DNA from: Andeanibacterium sp036384795
GTDB taxonomy: Bacteria > Pseudomonadota > Alphaproteobacteria > Sphingomonadales > Sphingomonadaceae
NCBI GenBank assembly: GCA_036384795.1
Contig: DASVLP010000037.1
Span: forward strand, 62,001 to 126,000
DNA length: 64,000 nucleotides
Reading direction: 5' to 3'
A program made the position numbers and the translations under genes. This document shows positions 26,295 to 34,335 of this stretch, one piece after another (positions within the stretch are counted from its first letter, which is position 1; every line of letters begins with the position of its first letter). The notes under the pieces were generated by a model. The model was given only the letters and a program-made list of their open reading frames with translations, was not told the origin of the DNA and did not search any database.

Positions 26295-27182
26295 TTACTC
26301 CCGCTCCACCGGGCGGATCATCCCCTCCTGCGCGGTGCTCGCCACCAGCCGGCCGTCCTGGCTGAACACCTGCCCACGAGTGAAGCCGCGGGCGCCGCCG
26401 GCCCACGGGCTGTCGGTCACGTGGAGCAGCCATTCGTCGGCGCGGAACGGCTCGTGGAACCACACCGCGTGGTCGAGGCTCGCGGCCTTGATCTCGCCGC
26501 GGAACCAGTTGAGCCCGTGCGGACGGGTCGAGGTGGCGAGCAGCTGCATGTCGCTGGCGTAGGCGAGCACCGCGCGGTGGATGCGCGGGTTGTCGGGCAG
26601 CGGTGCGACGGCGCGGAACCAGCTGTGGAGCAGCGGCGGGCCTTCGACGCGTTCGAGCCAGCCGCGCGGCTCGACCGGGCGGGTGTCGATCGGCCACGGC
26701 GCGAGCATGCGGTCGCGGTAGGCGTTGGGCACCAGCCCGGCGAGTTCGCGGCGAAACTCCGCGTCGGACTTGAGATCCTCGGGCGGCGGCACCCGCGGCA
26801 TTTGCGGGAACTGGTGGTGCAGCCCGTGCTGCGGCCGCTGGAACGAGGCGGCGAGGTTGAAGATCGGCTTGCCCTGCTGGCTCGCGTTCACCCGCCGGTT
26901 GGAGAAGCTGCCGCCGTCGAAGTCGCGCCGGACCTGGTAGTCGATCTCATGGTCCTCGCTGCCGCCGCGCAGGAAGTAGCAGTGGAGCGAATGGGCGACG
27001 CGGTCCTCGTCGACCGTCCGCTCCGCGGCGACCAGCGCCTGGGCGACCACCTGGCCGCCGAACACCCGGCCGACGCCGCCGGGCTTGCGCGGGCCGACGA
27101 ACGTGTCGCCGCCGCCGGGCGCAAGATCGAGCAGCACGAGCAGCTCGGCGACGAGCGTTTCCGGGGTGGGCTGGTCGGGCAC
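26295..27182 (-). CDS. tesB: acyl-CoA thioesterase II
   Basis: A 295-residue double-hotdog thioesterase that hydrolyses medium- and long-chain acyl-CoA. Signs are GRVFGGQVVAQALVAAERTV, SLHCYFLRGG, LAYASDMQLL (with the Asp equivalent to E. coli Asp204), SLDHAVWFHEPFRADEWLLH and LVASTAQEGMIR with the catalytic-triad Gln. The Thr of the E. coli triad is replaced by Ser (ASLDH), a common variant. It is followed 31 nt on by the cupin gene upstream on the same strand, so it may be the last gene of that operon. Confidence 0.93.
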   Translation of the reverse strand: MPDQPTPETLVAELLVLLDLAPGGGDTFVGPRKPGGVGRVFGGQVVAQALVAAERTVDEDRVAHSLHCYFLRGGSEDHEIDYQVRRDFDGGSFSNRRVNASQQGKPIFNLAASFQRPQHGLHHQFPQMPRVPPPEDLKSDAEFRRELAGLVPNAYRDRMLAPWPIDTRPVEPRGWLERVEGPPLLHSWFRAVAPLPDNPRIHRAVLAYASDMQLLATSTRPHGLNWFRGEIKAASLDHAVWFHEPFRADEWLLHVTDSPWAGGARGFTRGQVFSQDGRLVASTAQEGMIRPVERE

Positions 27183-27213
27183 CAGCGCTATGTGCAGCGC
27201 GCGCCCGGCACGG

Positions 27214-28104
27214 TCAACGCGGGCGCGCGACTTTCCGCCACGCCCGCCACAGCAGCGCCTTGGTGCGGTTGTCGGCCGGCCAGCGCTCGGTCGGTGCCGG
27301 GTTCAGCCCGACCCGCCGCAGCAGCGCGTTGAACGCGCGCGCGTCGGCTTCGGCGAAGCTCCATTCCGAGCGCCAGGTGATCGACAGCGAGATCGACGGG
27401 GTGGGGCCGTTCTTCACGAAGTGCGGCGCCATCACCGGCACGAACAGCGCGTCGCCTGGCTGCATCGCCCATTCGGTGCCCTCGGCAAGAAACTCGTCGT
27501 CCCACTTGAGTTCACGCGCGCCGCCGGTGTGGTAGGTCTCGTGCACCCGGTCGGGGGCATATTTCGGATCGCCGGCGGGGAACTGGGTCATCGTCTTGGT
27601 GCCGACGAGCTGCATCAGGATGTTGTGCTCGGGATCGAAGTGGTACGGCGTCACCGCGTCGGGGCTCGAGACGAAGATGTAGCCTTGCGTCTTCAGCATC
27701 CTGCCGGTGCGCGCCTCGATGTGGGGCCGCAGCTCGTCGAGCAGGGCGGTGAGCAATTCGGCGTAGGCGGGGTGCTGCTCGATGTTCTTGAGCACCGCCC
27801 AGCTCTTGTTCTGCTCGATCCCGCGGATCGTCTCGGCGATGGTCAGCCCGTTGGCCGCGGGCTTGCCGTCGACCCCGATCGGCAAGTCGCCGCGGTTGTA
27901 CTCGACCGAGCGCACCGGCAGGCTTTCGCCCAGCGCCGCGAGCGCGTCGAGCGCAAGCAGCGGATGCTCGGGCAGGGCATGGCGCAGCTTGTGCGGAGTC
28001 TCGGGATAGCACGCCGCGAACACGTCGCGCGCATAGCGCGAGAACACTTGCGGCGCGCCCAACGGCGCCGCGCCCTCCCGGTCGGTGGCGGATCCCTCGA
28101 TCAT
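27214..28104 (-). CDS. JmjC/cupin_8-type dioxygenase-like protein
   Basis: A 296-residue cupin-fold protein. The Fe(II)-binding facial triad is visible as His-x-Asp in TPYHFDPEHN (about residue 158) and a distal His in VMAPHFVKNG; the intervening strand FVSSPDAVTPYHF is typical of the cupin-like domain of FIH/JmjC hydroxylases. These enzymes hydroxylate amino acid side chains of proteins using 2-oxoglutarate; the target is unknown here. The start ATG overlaps the stop of the GNAT-like gene by 4 nt (28101-28104). Confidence 0.8.
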   Translation of the reverse strand: MIEGSATDREGAAPLGAPQVFSRYARDVFAACYPETPHKLRHALPEHPLLALDALAALGESLPVRSVEYNRGDLPIGVDGKPAANGLTIAETIRGIEQNKSWAVLKNIEQHPAYAELLTALLDELRPHIEARTGRMLKTQGYIFVSSPDAVTPYHFDPEHNILMQLVGTKTMTQFPAGDPKYAPDRVHETYHTGGARELKWDDEFLAEGTEWAMQPGDALFVPVMAPHFVKNGPTPSISLSITWRSEWSFAEADARAFNALLRRVGLNPAPTERWPADNRTKALLWRAWRKVARPR

Positions 28105-29279
28105 CTCTCGTTTCCTTTCGACCCGGCGGAGCGGGCCCTGGTTTCCACCCGCGCGATCGCGCGGAACGCCGCCCTTCGCAGCTTGCCCCCGATCCCGACG
28201 CTGACGCGCCCGATTGCGCGCCGCTCGCGCCAGAAATGGTCGATCATCGGATGATCGGCCGAAGCGCAGCTGTCGCACCAGTCGACGCCTGCGCGCTCGA
28301 GCAGCGCGAGGTTCTCGCGCTGCAGCAATACGCCGGGGGAGAAGCGGGCGAAGCGCTCGTCGAACGCGGTCTTGAACGAGAACGCGCCGGGCGGAGCGAT
28401 GAAGTTGGCGAGCATCGCGATCGGGCTGCCGTCGAGCGACAGGGTCAGGCGCTCGAGCCGGCCGCGCTCGGCCGCGGCAGTCAACGCGGCGGTGAACAGG
28501 CGGGTGGTCTCGGCGCCGTTGGCAAGGGCCGAGCCGGCTTTGCCTTTCCAGCCGGCCGCCTCGAGCCAGAGGAACGCCTCGATCCATTCGGCGATGCCCT
28601 CGGCGCCCTCGCGGCGTTCGAACTGCAACGCACCTTCTTCCGATAAGCGTTTGTGCTGGCGGCGCAGCTCCTTGCGCTTCTTGCCGGTGAGCGCGGCGTC
28701 GAGATAGGCGTCGGGAGAAAGCCCGGATGCAAGCAGGGCACGTTCTTCCCGGTGCACCAGGGCCGAGGGGCGGCGCTGCTCGGCGAGCACCGTCTGCATC
28801 GCCTGGTGCAACGGCTCGTCCAATGGCAGCTGCGCGAGATGGAGGAAGAGGGCGGGCCCCGCATTGTCGTCCGCCCAGCCGAACAGCGCGCGCCAGAACG
28901 GCTTCTCGAACCCGCGCGCGACCAGCGGCGCACCGAGGAAGCAGTTGGCGTGGGTCCAGTTGCTCCACTGAGGCAGCGGATGGCGATAATAGCGCAGGCT
29001 GCGTGCCACCGGCAGCAGGCCGGCGAGCGTCCCATTTGCCTCGACGCGCAGCAGGCTGACGTCGCCGGAGGGATCGAAGGCCTCGAGCGCGGGCAGCAGG
29101 AACCAGCTTTCGTGGAACGGATTGGGCGCGGTCGCCCATTCGGCGAGCGCATCCCACTGCGCCGTGTCGCTCGCCATGTCGCGCCACGAAACCGCGCGCA
29201 CGGCGATCTGCGGCAGGCGCGCGCTCGCGCCGCCCGGAGGAGCCGCCGTGACCGGCGTCGAATGCGGCTGGCTTGCCAA
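28101..29279 (-). CDS. GNAT/FemAB-type N-acyltransferase (Acetyltransf_6-like)
   Basis: A 392-residue protein with the doubled-GNAT (FemAB-like, CelD/BcsL-type) pattern: NPFHESWFLLPALEAF near residue 53, GKKRKELRRQHKRL in the middle, and SPIAMLANFIAPPGAFSFKT plus FARFSPGVLLQRENL in the acyl-CoA-binding half. Related proteins transfer acyl or aminoacyl groups to surface polysaccharides or peptides; the target is unknown. It is the first gene of a coupled pair with the cupin oxygenase, with tesB following. Confidence 0.75.
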   Translation of the reverse strand: MASQPHSTPVTAAPPGGASARLPQIAVRAVSWRDMASDTAQWDALAEWATAPNPFHESWFLLPALEAFDPSGDVSLLRVEANGTLAGLLPVARSLRYYRHPLPQWSNWTHANCFLGAPLVARGFEKPFWRALFGWADDNAGPALFLHLAQLPLDEPLHQAMQTVLAEQRRPSALVHREERALLASGLSPDAYLDAALTGKKRKELRRQHKRLSEEGALQFERREGAEGIAEWIEAFLWLEAAGWKGKAGSALANGAETTRLFTAALTAAAERGRLERLTLSLDGSPIAMLANFIAPPGAFSFKTAFDERFARFSPGVLLQRENLALLERAGVDWCDSCASADHPMIDHFWRERRAIGRVSVGIGGKLRRAAFRAIARVETRARSAGSKGNER

Positions 29280-29384
29280 GCAGGGTTAACCTTAGCGGAG
29301 ACGGCAATTCGCGCCGTCCGCCGCAGCACTACCTGCCGAAGCCGAAAGAAGCGTTAAGGGTTGGCAACGAATCCGCGCGACGAG

Positions 29385-29465
29385 GCGAGCCCCCGCGCAG
29401 GCGGGGGCCTCCTGCCATCAGCGAGGCGTCCGTGGATGGAGGCCCCTGCCTGCGCAGGGGCTCAC
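29385..29465 (+). repeat. 81-nt palindromic element, copy 1 (opposite orientation)
   Basis: Exactly 81 nt, bounded by GCGAGCCCCCGC and GCAGGGGCTCAC, with inner arms GGCGGGGGCCTCC and GGAGGCCCCTGCC that pair into a long stem. In the plus direction it reads as 27 open codons ending ...WMEAPACAGAH, the same frame that is open in the four copies at 45-51 kb on the minus strand. It lies in the 193-nt gap between hppA (3' end) and the GNAT gene (5' end), 7 nt from the hppA stop. Confidence 0.85.
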
Positions 29466-29472
29466 GCATCCG

Positions 29473-31581
29473 TCACCCCGCGCCGTGCGCCGCCAGCGCC
29501 GCGAGCAGCAGCAGCGCGACGATGTTGGTGATCTTGATCATCGGGTTCACCGCCGGGCCGGCGGTGTCCTTGTAGGGATCGCCGACCGTGTCGCCGGTCA
29601 CCGCGGCCTTGTGGGCTTCACTTCCCTTGCCGCCGTAGTTGCCGTCCTCGATGAACTTCTTCGCGTTGTCCCACGCGCCGCCGCCCGCGGTCATCGAGAT
29701 CGCGACGAACAGCCCGCCGACGATCACGCCCAGCAGCAATGCGCCGAGCGCGGCGAAGCCGTTCTCCGCGCCGGCGATCCAGCTGATCACGAAATAGACC
29801 ACGATCGGCGCGAACACCGGCAGCAGGCTCGGCAGGATCATTTCCTTGATCGCCGCGCGGGTGACCAGGTCGACCGTCTTGGCATAGTTCGGGCGGCTGG
29901 TGCCGGCCATGATGCCCGGATCGTTCTTGAACTGGTCGCGCACGTCGATCACCACATCGCCCGCGGCGCGGCCGACCGCGGTCATGCCGAGCGCGCCGAA
30001 CAGGTAGGGCAGCAACGCGCCGAGCAGCAGACCGACGATCACGTAGGGGTTCTCAAGGCTGAAATCGACCTGCATCGTCGGGAAGAATTCGCGCAAGTCG
30101 GTGGTGTAGGCGGCGAACAGCACCAGCGCGGCAAGTCCGGCCGAACCGATCGCATAGCCTTTGGTGACCGCCTTGGTGGTGTTGCCGACCGCGTCGAGCA
30201 GGTCGGTCTTCTCGCGCACGCTGTCGTCGAGGCCGGCCATCTCGGCGATGCCGCCGGCGTTGTCGGTCACCGGGCCGTAGGCGTCGAGCGCGACGACCAT
30301 GCCGGCGAGCGCCAGCATCGCGGTTGCGGCGTAGGCGATGCCGATCAGGCCGGCGAGCTGGTAGGCGATGATGATGCCCGCGACGATCACGATCGTCGGC
30401 AGCGCGGTCGATTCAAGGCTGATCGCCAGGCCCTGGATCACGTTGGTGCCGTGGCCGGTCTGCGAGGCACGCGCGATCGAGCGCACCGGACGGAAGTTGG
30501 TGCCGGTGTAGTACTCGGTGATCCAGATGATCAGCCCGGTGATGACGAGGCCGAGCAGCGAGCACCAGAACAGGTCCATGCCGGTGAACAGCTGATCGCC
30601 GATCGGGGCGTTCATCTGCCCCTGCTCGATGAACCAGATGCAGCCGTAGATCGCGACGACCGACAGCACCGCGGTGACGATGAAGCCCTTGTACATCGCG
30701 CCCATCACGTTCTTGCCGCCGCCGAGGCGCACGAAGTACGTGCCGATGATCGAGGTGACGATGCACACACCGCCGATCAGCAGCGGCAGGGTCATCAGCG
30801 CCAGAAGGTAAGCGCCGAGGCCTTTCACCAGCAGCGCGGTCAGCACCATCGTCGCCCCGACGGTGACGACGTAAGTCTCGAACAAGTCGGCCGCCATGCC
30901 CGCGCAGTCGCCGACGTTGTCGCCCACGTTGTCGGCGATCACAGCGGGGTTGCGGGGGTCGTCCTCGGGGATGCCGGCCTCGACTTTGCCGACGAGGTCG
31001 GCGCCGACGTCGGCCGCCTTGGTGAAGATGCCGCCGCCGAGACGCGCGAAGATCGAGATCAGCGACGCGCCGAAGGCCAGCGCGGTCAATGCCTGGACCA
31101 CGGTGCGGTCGGTGCCGCCGACTTCATAGTGGGCGATGGAAACGAGGTAATAGAAGAACACCGCGATCGCGAGCAGGGCGAGTCCCGCCACCAAGAGGCC
31201 GGTGATCGCGCCCGCGCGGAACGCCATCGTCAGGCCCTGCTGCAGCCCGTTCTGCGCCGCCGCGGCGGTGCGCACGTTCGAGCGGACCGAGATGTTCATG
31301 CCGATGAAGCCGGCGACGCCCGAGAGGATCGAGCCGAGCACGAAGCCCGCCGCGCTGATCGGCCCGAGGAAGATCGCAACCACGATCGCGACCACCACGC
31401 CGACGATGCCGATCGTGGTGTACTGGCGCTTGAGGTAGGCTTGCGCGCCTTCCTGGATCGCTCCGGCGATCTCCTGCATCTTTTCGTTGCCGGCCGACGA
31501 GCCGAGAACCTGGCGGCTGGTGACGAAGCCGTAGATCACGGCAAGCAGGCCCAGAATGATCGGAATGATTAGCAGGTCCAC
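29473..31581 (-). CDS. hppA: membrane-bound proton-translocating pyrophosphatase
   Basis: A 702-residue protein with about 16 membrane helices that couples pyrophosphate hydrolysis to proton export. The catalytic loop is intact: DVGADLVGKVEAGIPEDDP and NVGDNVGDCAGMAADLFE. The switch position after GNTT is Lys (GNTTKAVTKG, about residue 465), the signature of the K+-independent class. The true start is probably GTG at 31581 (VDLLIIPIILG), with GGGGAGAGG upstream, rather than the in-frame ATG 24 nt earlier. Confidence 0.96.
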   Translation of the reverse strand: MDLLIIPIILGLLAVIYGFVTSRQVLGSSAGNEKMQEIAGAIQEGAQAYLKRQYTTIGIVGVVVAIVVAIFLGPISAAGFVLGSILSGVAGFIGMNISVRSNVRTAAAAQNGLQQGLTMAFRAGAITGLLVAGLALLAIAVFFYYLVSIAHYEVGGTDRTVVQALTALAFGASLISIFARLGGGIFTKAADVGADLVGKVEAGIPEDDPRNPAVIADNVGDNVGDCAGMAADLFETYVVTVGATMVLTALLVKGLGAYLLALMTLPLLIGGVCIVTSIIGTYFVRLGGGKNVMGAMYKGFIVTAVLSVVAIYGCIWFIEQGQMNAPIGDQLFTGMDLFWCSLLGLVITGLIIWITEYYTGTNFRPVRSIARASQTGHGTNVIQGLAISLESTALPTIVIVAGIIIAYQLAGLIGIAYAATAMLALAGMVVALDAYGPVTDNAGGIAEMAGLDDSVREKTDLLDAVGNTTKAVTKGYAIGSAGLAALVLFAAYTTDLREFFPTMQVDFSLENPYVIVGLLLGALLPYLFGALGMTAVGRAAGDVVIDVRDQFKNDPGIMAGTSRPNYAKTVDLVTRAAIKEMILPSLLPVFAPIVVYFVISWIAGAENGFAALGALLLGVIVGGLFVAISMTAGGGAWDNAKKFIEDGNYGGKGSEAHKAAVTGDTVGDPYKDTAGPAVNPMIKITNIVALLLLAALAAHGAG

Positions 31582-31803
31582 GCGGCCCTCTCCCCCTTTT
31601 TGCACAATTCGCGCATCTCCGGTTGTTCCGGGCGCACGTTCCGAGGGTGGCTAAAGGCAGCCGCGCGGCGACGCAAGCCCTAATGGCTTCGCTCTCCCCG
31701 GTGGCTCCGGCCGGCGTGCCAACGTGGCACGGGGCGTCGGTTGTTCTTGTTCGAAAGCCCCGGAAACTTGCGCGTTACGGTGGTTTATGCGAAGTTAACG
31801 GCC

Positions 31804-31998
31804 ATGGAAGTATTCATCCGCAAGCTGTTCTCGATAATGCCGTTCCTGTTCGGGATCGGCTTCATCGCACCGCTGGTCGCGCAGCTGATGGCGTTGGCGG
31901 GCATCGGCGGGCCGCTGGGCATCAGCCGGATCGGCTGCGGTCTGCTGCTGGGCGGCGCCTGGGGACTCTACGCAAACATCAAGGGGCGCTGGTTGTGA
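31804..31998 (+). CDS. small membrane protein
   Basis: A 64-residue protein beginning MEVFIRKLFSIMPFLFGIGF, with two hydrophobic helices separated by GGPLGISR and a short basic tail. The start at 31804 gives a compact hydrophobic protein; an ATG at 31741 would add a non-hydrophobic 21-residue leader. No family recognised. It is 16 nt upstream of the desaturase-like gene and may be cotranscribed with it. Confidence 0.6.
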   Translation: MEVFIRKLFSIMPFLFGIGFIAPLVAQLMALAGIGGPLGISRIGCGLLLGGAWGLYANIKGRWL

Positions 31999-32014
31999 AG
32001 GATTCGGGGATCTG

Positions 32015-32986
32015 ATGGACGGCCCGCTCAACGACGACGGCACACTGCTCGCCGAAGTGCTCGACGCCCCGGGTGGCGAGGCGCTCGCGCTCCCGCTGGC
32101 CGCCGACGACCAGCTGGACAAATATACCCGCCGCGAGCTGATGAAGGAAGAGCGCGCGATCGCGCTGCGGTTCCACGGCGGGCGGATGTGGGTCTACGCC
32201 GCGCTGACGGTCGCGTGCTTCGCGATCTGGGTGAGCTTCTTTCCGCTCGCGATTGCCGGGGTGATCCACGGCTGGGGCTTGCTGCCCTGCTGCGCGTTCG
32301 CGACCTTCATCGCGGCCTACGGCTTCATCCCGAGCCACGAGGCGATGCATTCGAACATCTACCCGAAGAACAGCCGGCATTATTGGGCGAACGAGCTGAC
32401 CGGGCACCTTTCCACGGTGCCGATCGCGCTCGGCTTCGGGGTCGCGCGGCTGACCCACATGGAGCACCACCGCAATACCAACCACCCGGAGCTCGACCCC
32501 GACTATACCGATGGCGCGCCGAACTGGTGGCAGGCGGTGGTCAAGACGTGGTGGAACCGCCAGCCGGGCGTCGAAGGCTCGGTGATGCGCTACAAGCGGA
32601 TGATGGTCGACATGAACACGCCGGCCTCGCGCCGCGCGGCGATGGAGACCACCGTGCTCCAGCTGGTGATGTTCGCGACCCTGTTCGGCATGGCGTGGAG
32701 CGGCTACGCGATCGAGGCTGCCCTCTTGTGGTGGCTGCCGCGCCAGCTCGGCCTGTCATGGATTCGCTTCTGGCTGAGCTGGGCGCCGCACCACCCGCAG
32801 CAGCGCGGGCGCTATCACAACACCCGCATCTTCAAGGCGCGGCTGGGCTATTGGGCGTCGATGGCGATGGAATACCACCTGATCCATCACCTTTATCCGG
32901 GGATTCCGAACCACCGCCAGCGCGAGGCGTTCCATGCGCTGAAGGACGTGCTGGCGCGGCAGGGGGTGGACGTTTCGGCTCACTGA
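32015..32986 (+). CDS. membrane fatty-acid desaturase/hydroxylase-family di-iron enzyme
   Basis: A 323-residue membrane protein with the three His boxes of the desaturase superfamily: HEAMH (about residue 109), HMEHH (about 150) and HLIHH (about 291). Together they bind the di-iron centre. Two pairs of membrane helices flank them. The family also contains beta-carotene ketolases and hydroxylases and alkane hydroxylases; the substrate cannot be told. Its stop converges on thiL with a 21-nt gap. Confidence 0.85.
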   Translation: MDGPLNDDGTLLAEVLDAPGGEALALPLAADDQLDKYTRRELMKEERAIALRFHGGRMWVYAALTVACFAIWVSFFPLAIAGVIHGWGLLPCCAFATFIAAYGFIPSHEAMHSNIYPKNSRHYWANELTGHLSTVPIALGFGVARLTHMEHHRNTNHPELDPDYTDGAPNWWQAVVKTWWNRQPGVEGSVMRYKRMMVDMNTPASRRAAMETTVLQLVMFATLFGMAWSGYAIEAALLWWLPRQLGLSWIRFWLSWAPHHPQQRGRYHNTRIFKARLGYWASMAMEYHLIHHLYPGIPNHRQREAFHALKDVLARQGVDVSAH

Positions 32987-33007
32987 AACCTCCCCGTGCT
33001 GGGCAGG

Positions 33008-33883
33008 CTATTGGTGCTCGTAGCCGAGGCCGTCGGTCTCGGTGAGCTCCTTTCCATCGAGCAGGATCGGCACCGTCGATCGTGCGCATACTTCGCCGAT
33101 CTGGTGAGCGGGAACCGGCAGTGTCGCATCCGCCGGCGCGGCAAACAGCAGTTCGTAGTCCTCGCCCCAGCGCAGTGCGTCCTGGCGCCGGTCGTCGGGC
33201 GCGGCGAGGGGGACCGCGGCGCTGTCGATCGCGATCGTCACCCCGCTCGCGCGCGCGATCCGCGCGGCATCGAGCAGCACGCCGTCCGACACGTCCATCA
33301 TCGCGCTGACATGGGGCGCCAGCGCCTGTCCTTCGGGCAGGCGCGGGGTCGGTCGGAGATATGCGGGGACGTTTCCCGTCAGGCCATCGCGCAACGCCTC
33401 GAAGCCCATCATCGCCGCGCCGAGCGGCCCGGTAACGTAAAGCGCATCGCCGGGCCGCGCGCCGCTGCGCGACGGAACTGGCGTGTGGGTCGCTTGGCCG
33501 ATCGCGGTCAGCCCGAAGCTGCGCGGCGGCCCGCCGGAAGAGACGTCGCCGCCGAGCAGCGGCACGTCGAAGGCGGCAAGCGCTTCCGCCAGCCCGTCGG
33601 CAAAGCGCGGGTCGTCCTCGCCGAGCACGTAGCCCACCAGCACGCCGAGCGGCGCGGCGCCTTTCGCGGCAAGGTCCGAAAGGTTCACCGCGACGAGCTT
33701 CCACGCGACATCGGCGGGATCGGCGCCGGGCAGGAAATGCACCCCTTCGACCAGCAGGTCGTGGGTCAGCACCAGCGCTTCTCCCCCGACTTCGAGCACC
33801 GCCGCATCATCCAGCAATCCTCGCGCTGCCGGATGCGTGGCAATTGCCCGCAGGCGTTCGATGAAGGCGCTCTCCGCGCTCAG
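33008..33883 (-). CDS. thiL: thiamine-monophosphate kinase
   Basis: A 291-residue PurM-like kinase making thiamine diphosphate from TMP. Signs are LLDDAAVLEVGGEALVLTHD (Mg/ATP site), DLLVEGVHF, DVAWKLVAVNLSDLAAKGA, LLGGDVSSGGP and MMDVSDGVLLD, all standard ThiL. No ATG, GTG or TTG is available in this frame before the conserved DD motif; the likely start is CTG at 33883, in a CTGA overlap with the nusB stop and AAGGCGG about 7 nt upstream. Last gene of hisG-hisD-nusB-thiL. Confidence 0.9.
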   Translation of the reverse strand: MSAESAFIERLRAIATHPAARGLLDDAAVLEVGGEALVLTHDLLVEGVHFLPGADPADVAWKLVAVNLSDLAAKGAAPLGVLVGYVLGEDDPRFADGLAEALAAFDVPLLGGDVSSGGPPRSFGLTAIGQATHTPVPSRSGARPGDALYVTGPLGAAMMGFEALRDGLTGNVPAYLRPTPRLPEGQALAPHVSAMMDVSDGVLLDAARIARASGVTIAIDSAAVPLAAPDDRRQDALRWGEDYELLFAAPADATLPVPAHQIGEVCARSTVPILLDGKELTETDGLGYEHQ

Positions 33884-34335
33884 GTGCGCACCGCCTTGGC
33901 GACGGCATCGAGCACCCCGTTGACGAACTTTGCGTCCCGGTTGTCGAAGAACGCGTGCGCCACGTCGACATACTCGCCGATCGCGGTGCCGACCGGCACG
34001 TCGGGGCGGGCGAGCAGTTCGTAGGCGCCGCAGCGCAGGATCTGCAGCAAAGTCTTGTCGAGCCGGGCGAGGCTCCAGCCTTCGGACAAGCGCGCGGTGA
34101 GCAACTCGTCGACCTCGTCGCGCCGCGCGATCGCGCCGCTCACCACGTCGTCGAAAAACGCCACTTCGGCTTCGGCGATCTCGCCGGCTTCGTCGACCTC
34201 GCGCCCGAGGCGGTGCTGGTGGAACTCGTCGAGCAGGCGGGCGACATGCGTGCCCTCCATCTCGTGCTGGTACAGCGCCTGCACCGCGGCAAGCCGCGCG
34301 GCCGAGCGGGCGAGGGAACGCGCGGGCGTGTTCAT
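33880..34335 (-). CDS. nusB: transcription antitermination factor NusB
   Basis: A 151-residue helical protein that binds boxA RNA with NusE (S10) in rRNA antitermination. Visible are the N-terminal ARSAARLAAVQALYQHEMEG and the C-terminal LLQILRCGAYELLARPDVPVG and DNRDAKFVNGVLDAVAK, all typical. The start ATG overlaps the hisD stop by 4 nt. NusB next to ThiL is a widespread gene order. Confidence 0.95.
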   Translation of the reverse strand: MNTPARSLARSAARLAAVQALYQHEMEGTHVARLLDEFHQHRLGREVDEAGEIAEAEVAFFDDVVSGAIARRDEVDELLTARLSEGWSLARLDKTLLQILRCGAYELLARPDVPVGTAIGEYVDVAHAFFDNRDAKFVNGVLDAVAKAVRT

